Shown here in pieces: positions 16,711 to 25,031 of a stretch of 64,000 nucleotides of DNA. Both the position numbers and the translations under genes were made by a program. Where the stretch lies: positions 1-64,000 of the forward strand of contig NZ_JAKSYD010000188.1 in NCBI RefSeq assembly GCF_022829605.1, given 5' to 3'. Below the pieces are notes generated by a model. That model was not told where the DNA came from. It did not search any database and worked only from the letters and a program-made list of their open reading frames with translations. The stretch's first letter is position 1, and the number at the start of each line of letters is the position of its first letter. The DNA is from Methylobacterium sp. E-065 (GTDB taxonomy: Bacteria; Pseudomonadota; Alphaproteobacteria; Rhizobiales; Beijerinckiaceae).

Positions 16711-16956
16711 ATGATCCTGAACCTGCAACCCGCGCAGGTCGCGACGAAGAGCGACGATGCCGAGAGCCAGCTCGTCTTCGCGGATGGCTTCCTTGTGGCG
16801 GTGCTGGTCCGCCTCTCGGAGCAGCACGGGGCCGATGCGGGCAAGTGGTTCCTGGAAGCCGGGTTCGGTCCGGTCGACCCGATCTGTCCGCCGACCTTCG
16901 CGGATCTCGCCGCCGCGCGGGCCTGGATCCTGCGGCAGCTCGTCAACGACTCTTAA
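16711..16956 (+). CDS. small hypothetical protein
   Basis: An 81-residue acidic protein (MILNLQPAQVATKSDDAESQ start) with LVFADGFLVAVLVRLSEQHG and WFLEAGFGPVDPICPPTFAD. I chose the ATG at 16711 because the upstream 29 codons look unlike protein and overlap the repeat-flanking region; the ribosome site is only a GGAAAG at a long distance. No family is recognised. It is convergent with the DUF4336 gene. Confidence 0.5.
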   Translation: MILNLQPAQVATKSDDAESQLVFADGFLVAVLVRLSEQHGADAGKWFLEAGFGPVDPICPPTFADLAAARAWILRQLVNDS

Positions 16957-16980
16957 CAAGGGTCGCGGTCCGGCGCGCTC

Positions 16981-17721
16981 TCAGGTGAACCGACCCAGCC
17001 AGCGCAGGGCGTGGCGCAGGCGTGCGGTCGCATCCCCCGCGAACCACAATCCATGCGCGAAGATGACCCGTTCCGGCACCAGCGCGACGAGTTCCGCGGC
17101 CGCCCGTGCCGCCGCCTGTCGACGCAGCTTGATGACGAGGCGCAGGTAGGGCGGCGGCTGGCCGTGGGGCGTGGTCATGCGGGCCAGCTGCAGGAACGGC
17201 CGCAGCAACGCCGGCATCTTGGCCGGTTCGAGGTTGAGGACGAGGTCGGTCAGGATCAGCGTCCGGCTCGGCCCGTGGAAGAAGCCGACTTCCCGGAACC
17301 CGAGGCCGCCGGGGACGATGGTCTGGCGTAGATCCGCGGCCCATTCCGGCGGCGCCGCGTCTCCCAGCACCCGGTCGACCCGCAGGCCGGAGCGTTGGAC
17401 CTGCCCCCGCTGGCGCAGGTTCGGGGCCGCCCAGGTCAGCGCCTCCGGGCAATGGTCCTGCCACGCTTTCAGGTAGGTCCAATGCGCGATGTTCGGCGCG
17501 ACCAGATGGCGGATCGGCCCCAGCGCCGCGATGTCCCGGTGCAGGCGCGGGTCGTAGCGCGTCGGCGAGTGCAGCCAGAGCGCGCCGTCGCGGAGGCGGA
17601 TGATCGTCATCCGCACGGGCAGCGGGATGCCGAGGGCGCGCAGCGGGCCGCTATCGACGATCCAGACACCCTCGGCCACCGGCTTGAGTACGTCGAGCGG
17701 GGGATAGGTGGCCTCTGACAA
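16981..17721 (-). CDS. DUF4336 domain protein, metallo-beta-lactamase-like fold
   Basis: The 246-residue protein shows the DUF4336 pattern: VAEGVWIVDSGPLRALGIPLP, MTIIRLRDGALWLHSPTRYD, and LGPIRHLVAPNIAHWTYLKAW with the conserved P-N-x-x-H. Later segments are GFREVGFFHGPSRTLILTDL (the usual metal-site Asp) and ERVIFAHG (a further conserved His). The fold is related to metallo-beta-lactamases but the reaction is unknown. The start codon is TTG at 17721 with GGAG eight bases upstream. It is a single gene, with a dispersed repeat between it and the next minus-strand gene. Confidence 0.75.
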   Translation of the reverse strand: MSEATYPPLDVLKPVAEGVWIVDSGPLRALGIPLPVRMTIIRLRDGALWLHSPTRYDPRLHRDIAALGPIRHLVAPNIAHWTYLKAWQDHCPEALTWAAPNLRQRGQVQRSGLRVDRVLGDAAPPEWAADLRQTIVPGGLGFREVGFFHGPSRTLILTDLVLNLEPAKMPALLRPFLQLARMTTPHGQPPPYLRLVIKLRRQAAARAAAELVALVPERVIFAHGLWFAGDATARLRHALRWLGRFT

Positions 17722-17842
17722 ACGGGATCTCCGGTGGAAGGCCGGCGGCCTCGCACGCCAGGATTGGCTTTACCGGAACGCCGGAGGCCTGCGGGGTTTC
17801 CGGGGTGGATCGCCGCAGGGGCGGCGTATCCTGAGCGCCGTT

Positions 17843-17930
17843 CCCGATCGCGTTGTCATCGGGCACGGGTCTAAGCCCTTGTTGTCACACGCTCTTCTGC
17901 GCCGCACCGGTGTCCACTTCGGCGGAGAAC
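17843..17930 (+). repeat. long copy of dispersed intergenic repeat
   Basis: This is the most complete copy in the window. The left part is CCCGATCGCGTTGTCATCGG, the middle has CTAAGCCCTTGTTGTCACAC, and the right end is ACCGGTGTCCACTTCGGCGG then AG. The left and middle match 16493-16560, the middle and right match the inverse copy at 63513-63560, and the right end matches 6784-6810. It sits between two minus-strand genes. Confidence 0.7.
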
Positions 17931-17937
17931 TCTTTAG

Positions 17938-18513
17938 CTACGCCCGCAGGCCAACCGGCGTGACCGGGCGGGACGGCAGGGCACGCAGCAACGCGATCGT
18001 CAGGCCGAAGATCGTCAGCAGGTCGCAGGTCAGGCCGAAGACCGAGCCGACCAGCAGGTTGTGCCCGGCCCAGCACAGGGAGGCGCCGAGGAAGAGCAGA
18101 CGCATGGGCTGCGGTGCTGCATGGAGGCGGGCCCCCGTGGCGAGCAGCGTGCCGAACGCCGCGCAGGCCGAGGGCCAGCCGTTCCAGGTGGCAGCCGTCA
18201 GGCAGGCCGCCGCGAGGGTGCTGGCCGCGAACAGGGGCGGCACCCAGCCGCTCCGGCCCGGACGGCCGAGGCAGGTCAGCGCGACGAGACTCTGCAGCAC
18301 CGAGATGGCGCACATGGCGGTGCCGGTGAGCGCCCCGAGCGTCAGATAGTGGATGCCGAAGGCGGCTGCGCAGGCCGCAGAGGCCAGCAGGATCCGGTCC
18401 CGCCGCGGCATGATGCCGGCCGTAAAACCCAGGCACAGGCCCAGCGATCCGAACAGATCGAGATGGGCCGCGGCCGAGACCGCCCAGACAGACAAGTAAT
18501 CGACGGCGTTCAT
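17938..18513 (-). CDS. YgjV-family inner-membrane protein
   Basis: The 191-residue protein has five or six hydrophobic helices: LGLCLGFTAGIMPRRDRILLASAACAAAFGIHYLTLGALTG in the first third, then two Ala/Leu-rich hairpins and a final LTIFGLTIALLRA helix. The R-R-R/L then H-Y/F-x-L-x-G-A-x-T-G pattern matches the Imp-YgjV family. No function is established for the family. The stop lies seven bases from the dispersed repeat. Confidence 0.7.
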   Translation of the reverse strand: MNAVDYLSVWAVSAAAHLDLFGSLGLCLGFTAGIMPRRDRILLASAACAAAFGIHYLTLGALTGTAMCAISVLQSLVALTCLGRPGRSGWVPPLFAASTLAAACLTAATWNGWPSACAAFGTLLATGARLHAAPQPMRLLFLGASLCWAGHNLLVGSVFGLTCDLLTIFGLTIALLRALPSRPVTPVGLRA

Positions 18514-19126
18514 CGTTAGCGCCCGACCGGCGCGGATGCGCCGTTTCTATCGGATGCGCTAGGTTTTCATGGTAAGCGGATCGTTAATGCCGGTCCGTCG
18601 CCGGGACACGACGGCGTGAGCGTGACCTTTCGGTCTCTACAGGTGCGGATTTCTTGGCCCGAGCGGGAAACACGACCCACGCTCGCCCCTGACTGGCCTT
18701 GCCAGACCTATTGGCTAACCCGCTCGCCCTTCGGCGGGGGAGGGGCGTGGGACCCGTATCCTGCGGATTGACGGAAGGGGTAATCTTGGCAACCCTGCGG
18801 AGGATCGGCAGGTCCATCCTGGATCACTCCATGCAGACGGGAAGCATAGACGTCTTATCATCCAACAACACTGTATTAACATAAATTAATCGTCAAAATT
18901 GGTGTTTCCGTAGTCGGAACAACGCCTAAAGCGATCGGTTTTCCGGGCATTCAATCAAGTGCGAGACCGCGGCCATTCGGCCCGCGGTAGGTGCAGCCTT
19001 GCCCGACGACTGGACCTGCCCGTACCCGCGGGTCGGCGACCGCACCCTGGAACGCCCGGCAGGCGGCGGAGACCCTCTGGTTCGGCGCCTGTGTGGCGCG
19101 CCAGATGGACAGCTGAGGACCGGCCG
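18514..19126. other. intergenic region upstream of the methyltransferase-egtD pair
   Basis: About 610 bases contain no convincing gene. Short open frames on both strands (for example 18584-18817 minus and 18699-18884 plus) lack ribosome sites and family features. 18840-18900 is AT-rich. CGCTCGCCCTTCGGCGGG near 18720 forms a weak hairpin. A possible EcfG promoter is listed separately. Confidence 0.4.
18916..18940 (+). promoter_or_regulatory. possible EcfG-type (general stress response) promoter
   Basis: GGAAC at 18916-18920 is followed after 16 bases by GGTT (18937-18940). The alphaproteobacterial EcfG consensus is GGAAC, 16-17 bases, CGTT, so one position differs. It reads towards the methyltransferase and EgtD genes but lies nearly 190 bases upstream of the first start codon, which would imply a long leader. 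Confidence 0.4.
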
Positions 19127-20104
19127 ATGACGCGATCCGAACCGTTTCCCCAACACGTGTTCCCCGCCGACGAGGGAGCCGTACTGGCGCTGGCGCGCGC
19201 CCTGCGCGACATGGGCTACAGCTTCACCACGGTAACCCCGGCCAGCCACGCCCATGTCAACGTGCGGCCGCGCAACGCCGAGGCGCAGGCCCTGCGCGAC
19301 GTGTTCGGTTGGAGCCGGCCGTTCCGGGCCGGGCTGCTCCCCGAACCGATCCTGCGGCTGATGCGCGAAGCCGGCGCCGTAGTGGAGGACGGGCCGCTCC
19401 TGCGGCCCACACTACGGTTCTCCAGCCTCGATGGCGAACTCTTCGCCCATTCCGCCTATCCGCCGAGCGCCGCCGACGCGGTGTTCTTCGGCCCCGACAC
19501 GATGCGCTTCGTGGGCGCGGTGATCGCCCACGTCGAGGGTCGAACCGCCCCGGTGCGCCGGGCGGTCGATCTCGGCTGCGGCTCGGGCGCCGCCGGGATC
19601 TGCATCGCCAAGCGCAAGCCGGGCGCCGAAATCGTGCTGGTCGACATCAACCCCGCCGCCATGCGCGCGGCCCAGGTCAACGCTCGCCTCGCCGGGACCG
19701 AAGGCGTCGTGGTCCGCCGCAGTGACATGCTGCGCGACGTCGAGGGTTCGTTCGACCTGATCGTGTCGAACCCGCCCTTCATGATCGACCCCGCCGCGCG
19801 GGCCTATCGGGATGGCGGCGGCCCGTTCGGGGCCGGCCTGTCGCTCGCCTTGGCCGAGCAGGCGGTGGAGCGTCTCGCGCCCGGTGGTACTCTGGTCCTG
19901 TTCACTGGCGCGGCCATCGTCGAAGGGAAGGACCCGTTCCGCGACGCCGTAGCCGAGCTGTGCATCGGCGCCGGCCTGGACTGGACCTATCGCGAGTTCG
20001 ACCCGGACGCGTACGGCGAGGAGCTGGCGACCGAGGCTTACGACGCCGTGGAGCGCCTCGCCCTCGTCGTCCTCACGGCCACGCGCCCGGGGTCGCACGC
20101 ATGA
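19127..20104 (+). CDS. class I SAM-dependent methyltransferase with NPPF motif
   Basis: The 325-residue protein has an N-terminal winged-helix-like region (about 10-110), then a Rossmann methyltransferase domain with DLGCGSG (148-154), LVDINP at the acidic SAM-ribose position, and NPPF (215-218). The NPPF motif is typical of N5-glutamine (HemK/PrmC), 16S/23S rRNA guanine (RsmC/RlmG) and related N-methyltransferases. I started at ATG 19127; the frame is open further upstream but without protein character. The TGA overlaps the ATG of egtD (ATGA), so both are translated together. Its substrate is unknown. Coupling to EgtD makes a role in ergothioneine or histidine-betaine metabolism possible but unproven. 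Confidence 0.8.
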   Translation: MTRSEPFPQHVFPADEGAVLALARALRDMGYSFTTVTPASHAHVNVRPRNAEAQALRDVFGWSRPFRAGLLPEPILRLMREAGAVVEDGPLLRPTLRFSSLDGELFAHSAYPPSAADAVFFGPDTMRFVGAVIAHVEGRTAPVRRAVDLGCGSGAAGICIAKRKPGAEIVLVDINPAAMRAAQVNARLAGTEGVVVRRSDMLRDVEGSFDLIVSNPPFMIDPAARAYRDGGGPFGAGLSLALAEQAVERLAPGGTLVLFTGAAIVEGKDPFRDAVAELCIGAGLDWTYREFDPDAYGEELATEAYDAVERLALVVLTATRPGSHA

Positions 20105-21024
20105 GCGACGCGTTCCTCCGCGATGCCCTTGCGGGCCTGACCGCCGTGCCGAAGACGCTGCCCGGAAAATACCTCTGGGACGAGATCGGCTCCGACCTGT
20201 TCGACCGGATCTGCCACAGCGCCGACTACTACCCGACCGCCCAGGAGACCGCGCTCCTACCTCAGGCCGCCGCCGACGTGGCGCGGCAGGTCCGGCCGGG
20301 CGTGACCGTGGTCGAGTTCGGCAGCGGCGCGAGCCGCAAAATCCGCACGCTGCTCGACGCGCTCCCCGAGCCCGCGGCCTACATCGCCATCGACATCTCG
20401 GGTGCGTATCTGGAAGCGGCGATCCGGCGGCTCGCGCCGGACTATCCGGGCATCGCCATGGTGCCGGTCTGCGCGGATTACTCGAAGCCGGTCACGTTGC
20501 CGGTCCAGGCCGGTCCGGGGGGAATCCTTGGCTTCTATCCTGGCACGAGCATCGGCAATTTCGATCCCAGCGAGGCTGGCCGGTTCCTGGAGCGGGCGCG
20601 CAAAACGCTCGGGCCCAGCCTGTTCCTGGTGGGTGCGGACGGGACCGCCGACCCTGAGCGTCTGCAGCGCGCCTACGGCGCCGCCGACGGGTTGATGGCG
20701 GCGTTCCACCGCAACATCCTCACCCGGCTGAACCGCGAATGCGGGGCGGATTTCGACACCGATAATTTCCGGCACCAGATCCGGCTGCTGCCGGATCCAT
20801 TCCGCGTCGAGGCGCATCTCGTGGCGACTCGGCCCGAAACCTACCGGCTCGGCGCGCACACCATCGCGTTCGCGGCCTCCGAGAGCATCCGAACCGACAC
20901 GTCGCACAAGTACACGGCGGACGCGTTCCAGGCGCTCGCGCGCGAGGCCGGCTGGCAGCCGCGTGCGCTTTGGCAGGCCGAAGGTGGCAGCTTCAAACTG
21001 CATCTGTTGCAGGCCCAGGACTGA
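20101..21024 (+). CDS. egtD: L-histidine N-alpha-methyltransferase EgtD
   Basis: The 307-residue protein is of the EgtD (Methyltransf_33) family, which converts histidine to hercynine (N-alpha-trimethylhistidine), the first step of ergothioneine synthesis. Landmarks are PKTLPGKYLWDEIGSDLFDRI at the N-terminus, the SAM loop EFGSGASRK (72-80), FYPGTSIGNF (145-154, with the histidine-contacting Asn) and the C-terminal SESIRTDTSHKYT. Length is typical (about 320). It is coupled to the preceding methyltransferase by a four-base overlap. The EgtB sulfoxide synthase gene, often adjacent to egtD, is not in this window. Confidence 0.92.
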   Translation: MSDAFLRDALAGLTAVPKTLPGKYLWDEIGSDLFDRICHSADYYPTAQETALLPQAAADVARQVRPGVTVVEFGSGASRKIRTLLDALPEPAAYIAIDISGAYLEAAIRRLAPDYPGIAMVPVCADYSKPVTLPVQAGPGGILGFYPGTSIGNFDPSEAGRFLERARKTLGPSLFLVGADGTADPERLQRAYGAADGLMAAFHRNILTRLNRECGADFDTDNFRHQIRLLPDPFRVEAHLVATRPETYRLGAHTIAFAASESIRTDTSHKYTADAFQALAREAGWQPRALWQAEGGSFKLHLLQAQD

Positions 21025-21058
21025 TCCCGACGATTGATCCCAACGACTGATCCCGGCG

Positions 21059-21283
21059 TCAGACGACCTCGATCGGCGCGTGCTTGCCATCGTGGGCCGA
21101 GCCGGATTCGAGGCTCTGCGTCTCGGCTGCGTGCTGCTGATCCCGCGCCGGCGGTGGGTAATCCGCGAGCGGGCGCCAGGGCGCCGCCGGGACCCCCTGG
21201 CGGAGGCCCCCGGGCCTCAGGAACAGCCAGGCGGCAACGGCCATCCAGGGAATCACGAAGAAAGCGAAAGCGGCGAGCCCCAC
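21059..21283 (-). CDS. small single-span membrane protein
   Basis: A 74-residue protein beginning with a hydrophobic helix (MGLAAFAFFVIPWMAVAAWL) followed by a hydrophilic Pro/Gln/His tail. The start is GTG at 21283 with CCCGGAGC about nine bases upstream. It is convergent with egtD and lies downstream of the two YdcZ-type genes on the same strand, so it may belong to their transcript. No family is recognised. Confidence 0.5.
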   Translation of the reverse strand: MGLAAFAFFVIPWMAVAAWLFLRPGGLRQGVPAAPWRPLADYPPPARDQQHAAETQSLESGSAHDGKHAPIEVV

Positions 21284-21354
21284 GGTATGCTCCGGGCAGG
21301 GGTTGCGACCGGGTAAAACGCCGTAGTGATGGACTGGGATCCCTCCGGCCACCC

Positions 21355-21798
21355 TTAGAACCGCGCGACAAGTCCCACGCCGCCGATCATCAGGGCGCCG
21401 CCGAGGACGCGCCACAGGCTTGCCGGGTGGACCTTGAATCCGACGAGCCCGAAATGATCGAGCAGGGTCGAGGTGATCACCCCTGCAGTGACGATCAGCC
21501 CAAGGAAGGTCGCGGCGCCGATCTTCTTGGCGATAAAGAGCTGCGCCATCATCAGGCCCGCGCTCATCAGTCCGCCGAACCACGCCCACCAGGGTACCTC
21601 GGCGAGGCGGTCCGCCCCCGGCAGGCCGAACTGCCCGGTCGCCAGCATGATCACCCCGGTGGTCGCGAGGCTCACCAGCAGGCTGAGCACGCCCGCCGGG
21701 AGCGGCCGCGCGAACGCCTTGGCGAGGGTGGCGTTCTGGCCCGGCGCGACCGCGCTGGCGAGCCCGGCCAGCAGGGCGAACCCGTAGAGGAACAACAT
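21355..21798 (-). CDS. YdcZ-family DMT membrane protein (copy 2)
   Basis: The 147-residue protein has five predicted helices. It starts MLFLYGFALLAGLASAVAPGQNATLAKAFARP, which parallels the upstream copy at 21838-22296 (WYLYGLALLAGVANAIEPGQNATLAKATGQP). The two share PWWAWxGG, a QL(F/Y)(I/V) segment, IGAAxFL and the end RxxGGALMIxGVxLVAxF. YdcZ/DMT half-size proteins of the drug/metabolite superfamily usually work as dimers. The substrate is unknown. Confidence 0.78.
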   Translation of the reverse strand: MLFLYGFALLAGLASAVAPGQNATLAKAFARPLPAGVLSLLVSLATTGVIMLATGQFGLPGADRLAEVPWWAWFGGLMSAGLMMAQLFIAKKIGAATFLGLIVTAGVITSTLLDHFGLVGFKVHPASLWRVLGGALMIGGVGLVARF

Positions 21799-21837
21799 GC
21801 CGAGACCTTGATGACGGAGCGGGGACGCGCGGGGCCT

Positions 21838-22296
21838 TCAGAACACCGCCACCAGGGCGACGCCGACGATCATCAGGGCGCCTCCGGCCAGACGCCAGCG
21901 GCCGGCGGGGTGGCGATCGAACCCGACGAGCCCGTAATGATCGAGGGCGATCGAGCCGATCACGCCCGCCGTGATCACACAGCTCAGGAAAGGGGCAGCG
22001 CCGATCTGCTCCGAGACGTAGAGCTGCGCCAGGACGATGGCGGCGCCGAGGACACCCCCGGGCCAAGCCCACCAGGGGACGGCGGCGACGTCCTCAGCCC
22101 CCACCTGCCCGGCGCCCGGCCGGGCGAAGCGTCGGGCTACCGCCATGATGATTGCGAAGCAGGCGATCGCCAGGGCGAAGCAGAAGATTCCGGCCAGCAT
22201 CGGCTGACCCGTGGCCTTGGCCAGCGTCGCATTCTGGCCCGGCTCGATGGCGTTCGCGACGCCGGCCAGCAGGGCAAGGCCGTAGAGATACCACAT
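21838..22296 (-). CDS. YdcZ-family DMT membrane protein (copy 1)
   Basis: The 152-residue, five-helix membrane protein is homologous throughout to the gene 40 bases downstream. Motifs are EPGQNATLAKATGQPMLAG, VPWWAWPGGVLGAAIVLAQL and GLVGFDRHPAGRWRLAGGAL. The pair probably arose by tandem duplication and may form a heterodimeric small-molecule exporter. It has its own ATG and lies 222 bases from the divergent OPT transporter gene. Confidence 0.78.
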   Translation of the reverse strand: MWYLYGLALLAGVANAIEPGQNATLAKATGQPMLAGIFCFALAIACFAIIMAVARRFARPGAGQVGAEDVAAVPWWAWPGGVLGAAIVLAQLYVSEQIGAAPFLSCVITAGVIGSIALDHYGLVGFDRHPAGRWRLAGGALMIVGVALVAVF

Positions 22297-22518
22297 GGGG
22301 CGTCTGGGTTGTCTCGGAGCGGAGCCGACAACGCAGTCGGTCTGCTGCCAAACCCGCCGGGGCGGCGGATGACTGCATCGAACCGGCGGGACGCCCCGGG
22401 TCAGATCGCCCCAGGTGCCAGCAACGGGGCCTGCAACGCTTGGTCGAAAGGCTGCAAGCGCCGTCTCGGGAAAGTTTTGTACCCTCGCGCTGTTTGCTTA
22501 TGACAGCCAGGGGGACTG

Positions 22519-24525
22519 ATGGACGCGCGCAGCCCGACGCCGCCCAAGACGCAGCAGAGTCCCGTAGAGCTGACGCTTCGCGGCATCGCCCTCGGCGCGG
22601 CCATCACGATCGTCTTCATGGCCGCCAACCTCTACATGGGGTTGAAGACCGGGATGACGTTCTCGTCGTCGATCCCGGCCGCGATGATCTCGATGGGTGC
22701 GTTCCGGCTGATGGGCGGCGCCGGCATCCTCGAAAACAACATCGTGCAGACGCAGGCCTCGGCCGCCGGCACGCTGTGCAATGTCATCCTGGCGCTGCCG
22801 GGCCTCGTCCTCATCGGGCGCTGGCAGGGTTTCCCGTTCTGGCAGACCACTGCGGTCTGCCTGCTCGGGGGGCTGCTCGGCGTCGCGTTCTCGATTCCCC
22901 TGCGCCGCGCCCTCGTGGCCGGCAGCGAACTTCCCTATCCGGAGGGGATCGCCGCTGCCGAGGTGCTCCGGACCGGACAGGAGGAGGAGGGCGGCCACGG
23001 CCTGCGCGATCTGCTGGCTGCGGCAGGCGTGGCCGGGACGATCGGGTTCGCCACAACCGGGCTGAAAATCCTGGGCGAGGGCATGAACGGCGCGATCAGC
23101 CTCGGCGGTGCGGCGTTCCGCACCGGGACCGGCTTCTCGCTGGCGCTGGTCGGTGTCGGCTACCTCGTTGGGATCGGGGCCTGCCTTGCGCTGCTGACCG
23201 GCGTCGTGATCGCCTGGGGGATCGCGGTCCCGGTGCTCACAGCGCTGTCGCCCGATCCGGGCCAGTCCGCCGGGGCGGCGGCCGAGGCGGTCTGGTCGAG
23301 CCACGTGCGGCTGATGGGAGCCGGGATCATCGCGGTCGGCGGCGTGTGGACGGTCGGCTCGCTGGCGAAACCGATCCTGGGCAGCATCCGCGCGGCCCTG
23401 TCCGGCGCCGGCGGCCTCGGCAGGGACCATCCCCGCGAGGAGCGTGACCTACCGATCACCTGGGTCGCCGCCGGGACGCTGGCGCTGGGTGTGCCGCTGG
23501 CGGACCTGTTCTGGGTCTTCGCAAAGCCCGCCGATCTCGGCGGCCTGCTGATCGTGCTGGCGCTATCCGCGACCCTGTTCACGATCCTGTTCGGCTTCCT
23601 GATGGCGGCGGCCTGCGGCTACCTCGCGGGGTTGCTGGGCTCGTCGTCGAGCCCGATCTCAGGGATCGGCATCCTGACCACGATGGCGACCGCGCTGCTG
23701 CTGCCGCTGATCCTTGGCCATTCCGCCGGGCCGGAGGGCGACCGGTTCGTCACCGGCATGGCCCTGCTGCTGACCGCCGTCATCGTCACGACCTCCTCGA
23801 TCGCCAACGACAACCTGCAGGACCTGAAGACCGGGCAGGTGCTCGGCGCCACGCCCTGGCACCAGCAGGTCGCCCTGATCCTCGGCGTCGGGATCGGGGC
23901 CGTGGTGATCGCCCCGATTCTGTCGCTTCTGTACGAGGCCTACGGCTTCGTCGGCACGCCGCTGCGCGAGGGCCAGGATGCGGCGAGCGCCATGCCGGCG
24001 CCCCAGGCCGCTCTGATGACCCAGATCGCCAACGGCATCGTCCACAGTGAGCTGCCCTGGCGCATGGTGCTGATCGGTGCCGGGCTCGGAGTGGTGCTGG
24101 TCGCCGTCGAGACCCGGCTGAAGCGGCGCGACTTCACCTTCCCGGCGCTCACGGTCGGGATCGGCATGTACCTGCCGCTCTCCGTCGAGATGACGATCGC
24201 CATCGGCGGCGTGCTCGGCTGGGTGGCCCAGCGCCGGTTGCGCGCCCGGGTCGGGGCCAAGGGCGACAAGAGGGCCGACACGGTGGTGGGCGTCGCCCGC
24301 CGCCGCGGCGTCCTCCTCGCCTCGGGCTTTCTGGTCGGGGAGAGCTGCGTCGGCGTCCTGCTCGCCGGTGCCGATCTCATGGCGGGGCACAGCGCGGCGC
24401 TCGCCGTCGTCGGAAAGGGCTTCGCGCCCTATGCGACCGGGCTCGGGCTCGTGGTGTTCCTGGCGGCCCTGACGGTCTACCTGCGGATGGTCTCGACCCC
24501 GGGCCGTCCTGAGCCCGGGACATGA
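22519..24525 (+). CDS. OPT-family oligopeptide/metal-chelate transporter
   Basis: The 668-residue protein has about 15 hydrophobic helices. The OPT signature is visible early: ELTLRGIALGAAITIVFMAANLYMGLKTGMTFSSSIPAAM, then NNIVQTQASAAGTL and ELPYPEGIAAAEVLRTG, and later SPISGIGILTTMATAL and NDNLQDLKTGQVLGATPWHQQ. Members import oligopeptides or, in the YSL branch, metal-chelates by proton symport. AGGGGGAC lies just before the ATG. The stop overlaps the next start by four bases, so the DUF2243 gene is co-translated. Confidence 0.9.
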   Translation: MDARSPTPPKTQQSPVELTLRGIALGAAITIVFMAANLYMGLKTGMTFSSSIPAAMISMGAFRLMGGAGILENNIVQTQASAAGTLCNVILALPGLVLIGRWQGFPFWQTTAVCLLGGLLGVAFSIPLRRALVAGSELPYPEGIAAAEVLRTGQEEEGGHGLRDLLAAAGVAGTIGFATTGLKILGEGMNGAISLGGAAFRTGTGFSLALVGVGYLVGIGACLALLTGVVIAWGIAVPVLTALSPDPGQSAGAAAEAVWSSHVRLMGAGIIAVGGVWTVGSLAKPILGSIRAALSGAGGLGRDHPREERDLPITWVAAGTLALGVPLADLFWVFAKPADLGGLLIVLALSATLFTILFGFLMAAACGYLAGLLGSSSSPISGIGILTTMATALLLPLILGHSAGPEGDRFVTGMALLLTAVIVTTSSIANDNLQDLKTGQVLGATPWHQQVALILGVGIGAVVIAPILSLLYEAYGFVGTPLREGQDAASAMPAPQAALMTQIANGIVHSELPWRMVLIGAGLGVVLVAVETRLKRRDFTFPALTVGIGMYLPLSVEMTIAIGGVLGWVAQRRLRARVGAKGDKRADTVVGVARRRGVLLASGFLVGESCVGVLLAGADLMAGHSAALAVVGKGFAPYATGLGLVVFLAALTVYLRMVSTPGRPEPGT

Positions 24526-25031
24526 GCATGGACGCGACCCGAGACCGAGGATTTCCCCTCAGCGCCGGCCTCCTGTTCGGGCTCGGGCTCGGCGGCTTCT
24601 TCGACGGGATCGTGCTGCATCAGGTGCTGCAATGGCACCACATGGTGAGCAGCTGGTACCCGATCGATTCGATCGGCAATCTCGAGCTGAACACCCGATG
24701 GGACGGCATCTTCCACAGCGCGACCTACGTGTTCGTCGTGCTCGGATTGTTCGTCCTCTGGCGCGCGGCGCATCGCACGCATCTCGTCTGGTCCGGCAAG
24801 CTCCTCGCCGGGTCGGTGCTGATCGGCTGGGGCGTGTTCAACCTCGTCGAGGGCGTGATCGACCACGAGGTGCTCGGCGTCCATCACGTCAACGAGCTGA
24901 TGCCGCGGGCGCAGTGGCTCTACTGGGATCTCGGCTTCCTGCTCTGGGGCGGCGCCATGCTGGCAGTGGGCCTCGGCCTCGTGCAGATCGGCCGGGCGGA
25001 GGACACCGCGACGGCGCGCGGGCCGACATGA
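24522..25031 (+). CDS. DUF2243 membrane protein
   Basis: The 169-residue protein has four membrane helices and the DUF2243 signature GGFFDGIVLHQVLQWHHM (about 18-35), which is rich in His, plus NLELNTRWDGIFHSATYVF, LVEGVIDHEVLGVHHVNE and LYWDLGFLLWGG. The regularly placed His pairs in helices suggest metal or heme contact, but the role of DUF2243 is not established. It is often near CtaG-type proteins, which are absent here. It overlaps the OPT gene and the following small gene by four bases each. Confidence 0.85.
   Translation: MSMDATRDRGFPLSAGLLFGLGLGGFFDGIVLHQVLQWHHMVSSWYPIDSIGNLELNTRWDGIFHSATYVFVVLGLFVLWRAAHRTHLVWSGKLLAGSVLIGWGVFNLVEGVIDHEVLGVHHVNELMPRAQWLYWDLGFLLWGGAMLAVGLGLVQIGRAEDTATARGPT

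Noticed and set aside
18584..18884. Short frames on both strands upstream of the methyltransferase gene
   Set aside because: Poor initiation context and low-complexity translations; better seen as promoter or spacer DNA.
21034..22503. Long open frame on the plus strand (489 codons) opposite the YdcZ-type genes
   Set aside because: It is the antisense shadow of two clear membrane-protein genes. The translation is Arg/Gly/Glu/Pro-rich low complexity with no family match.
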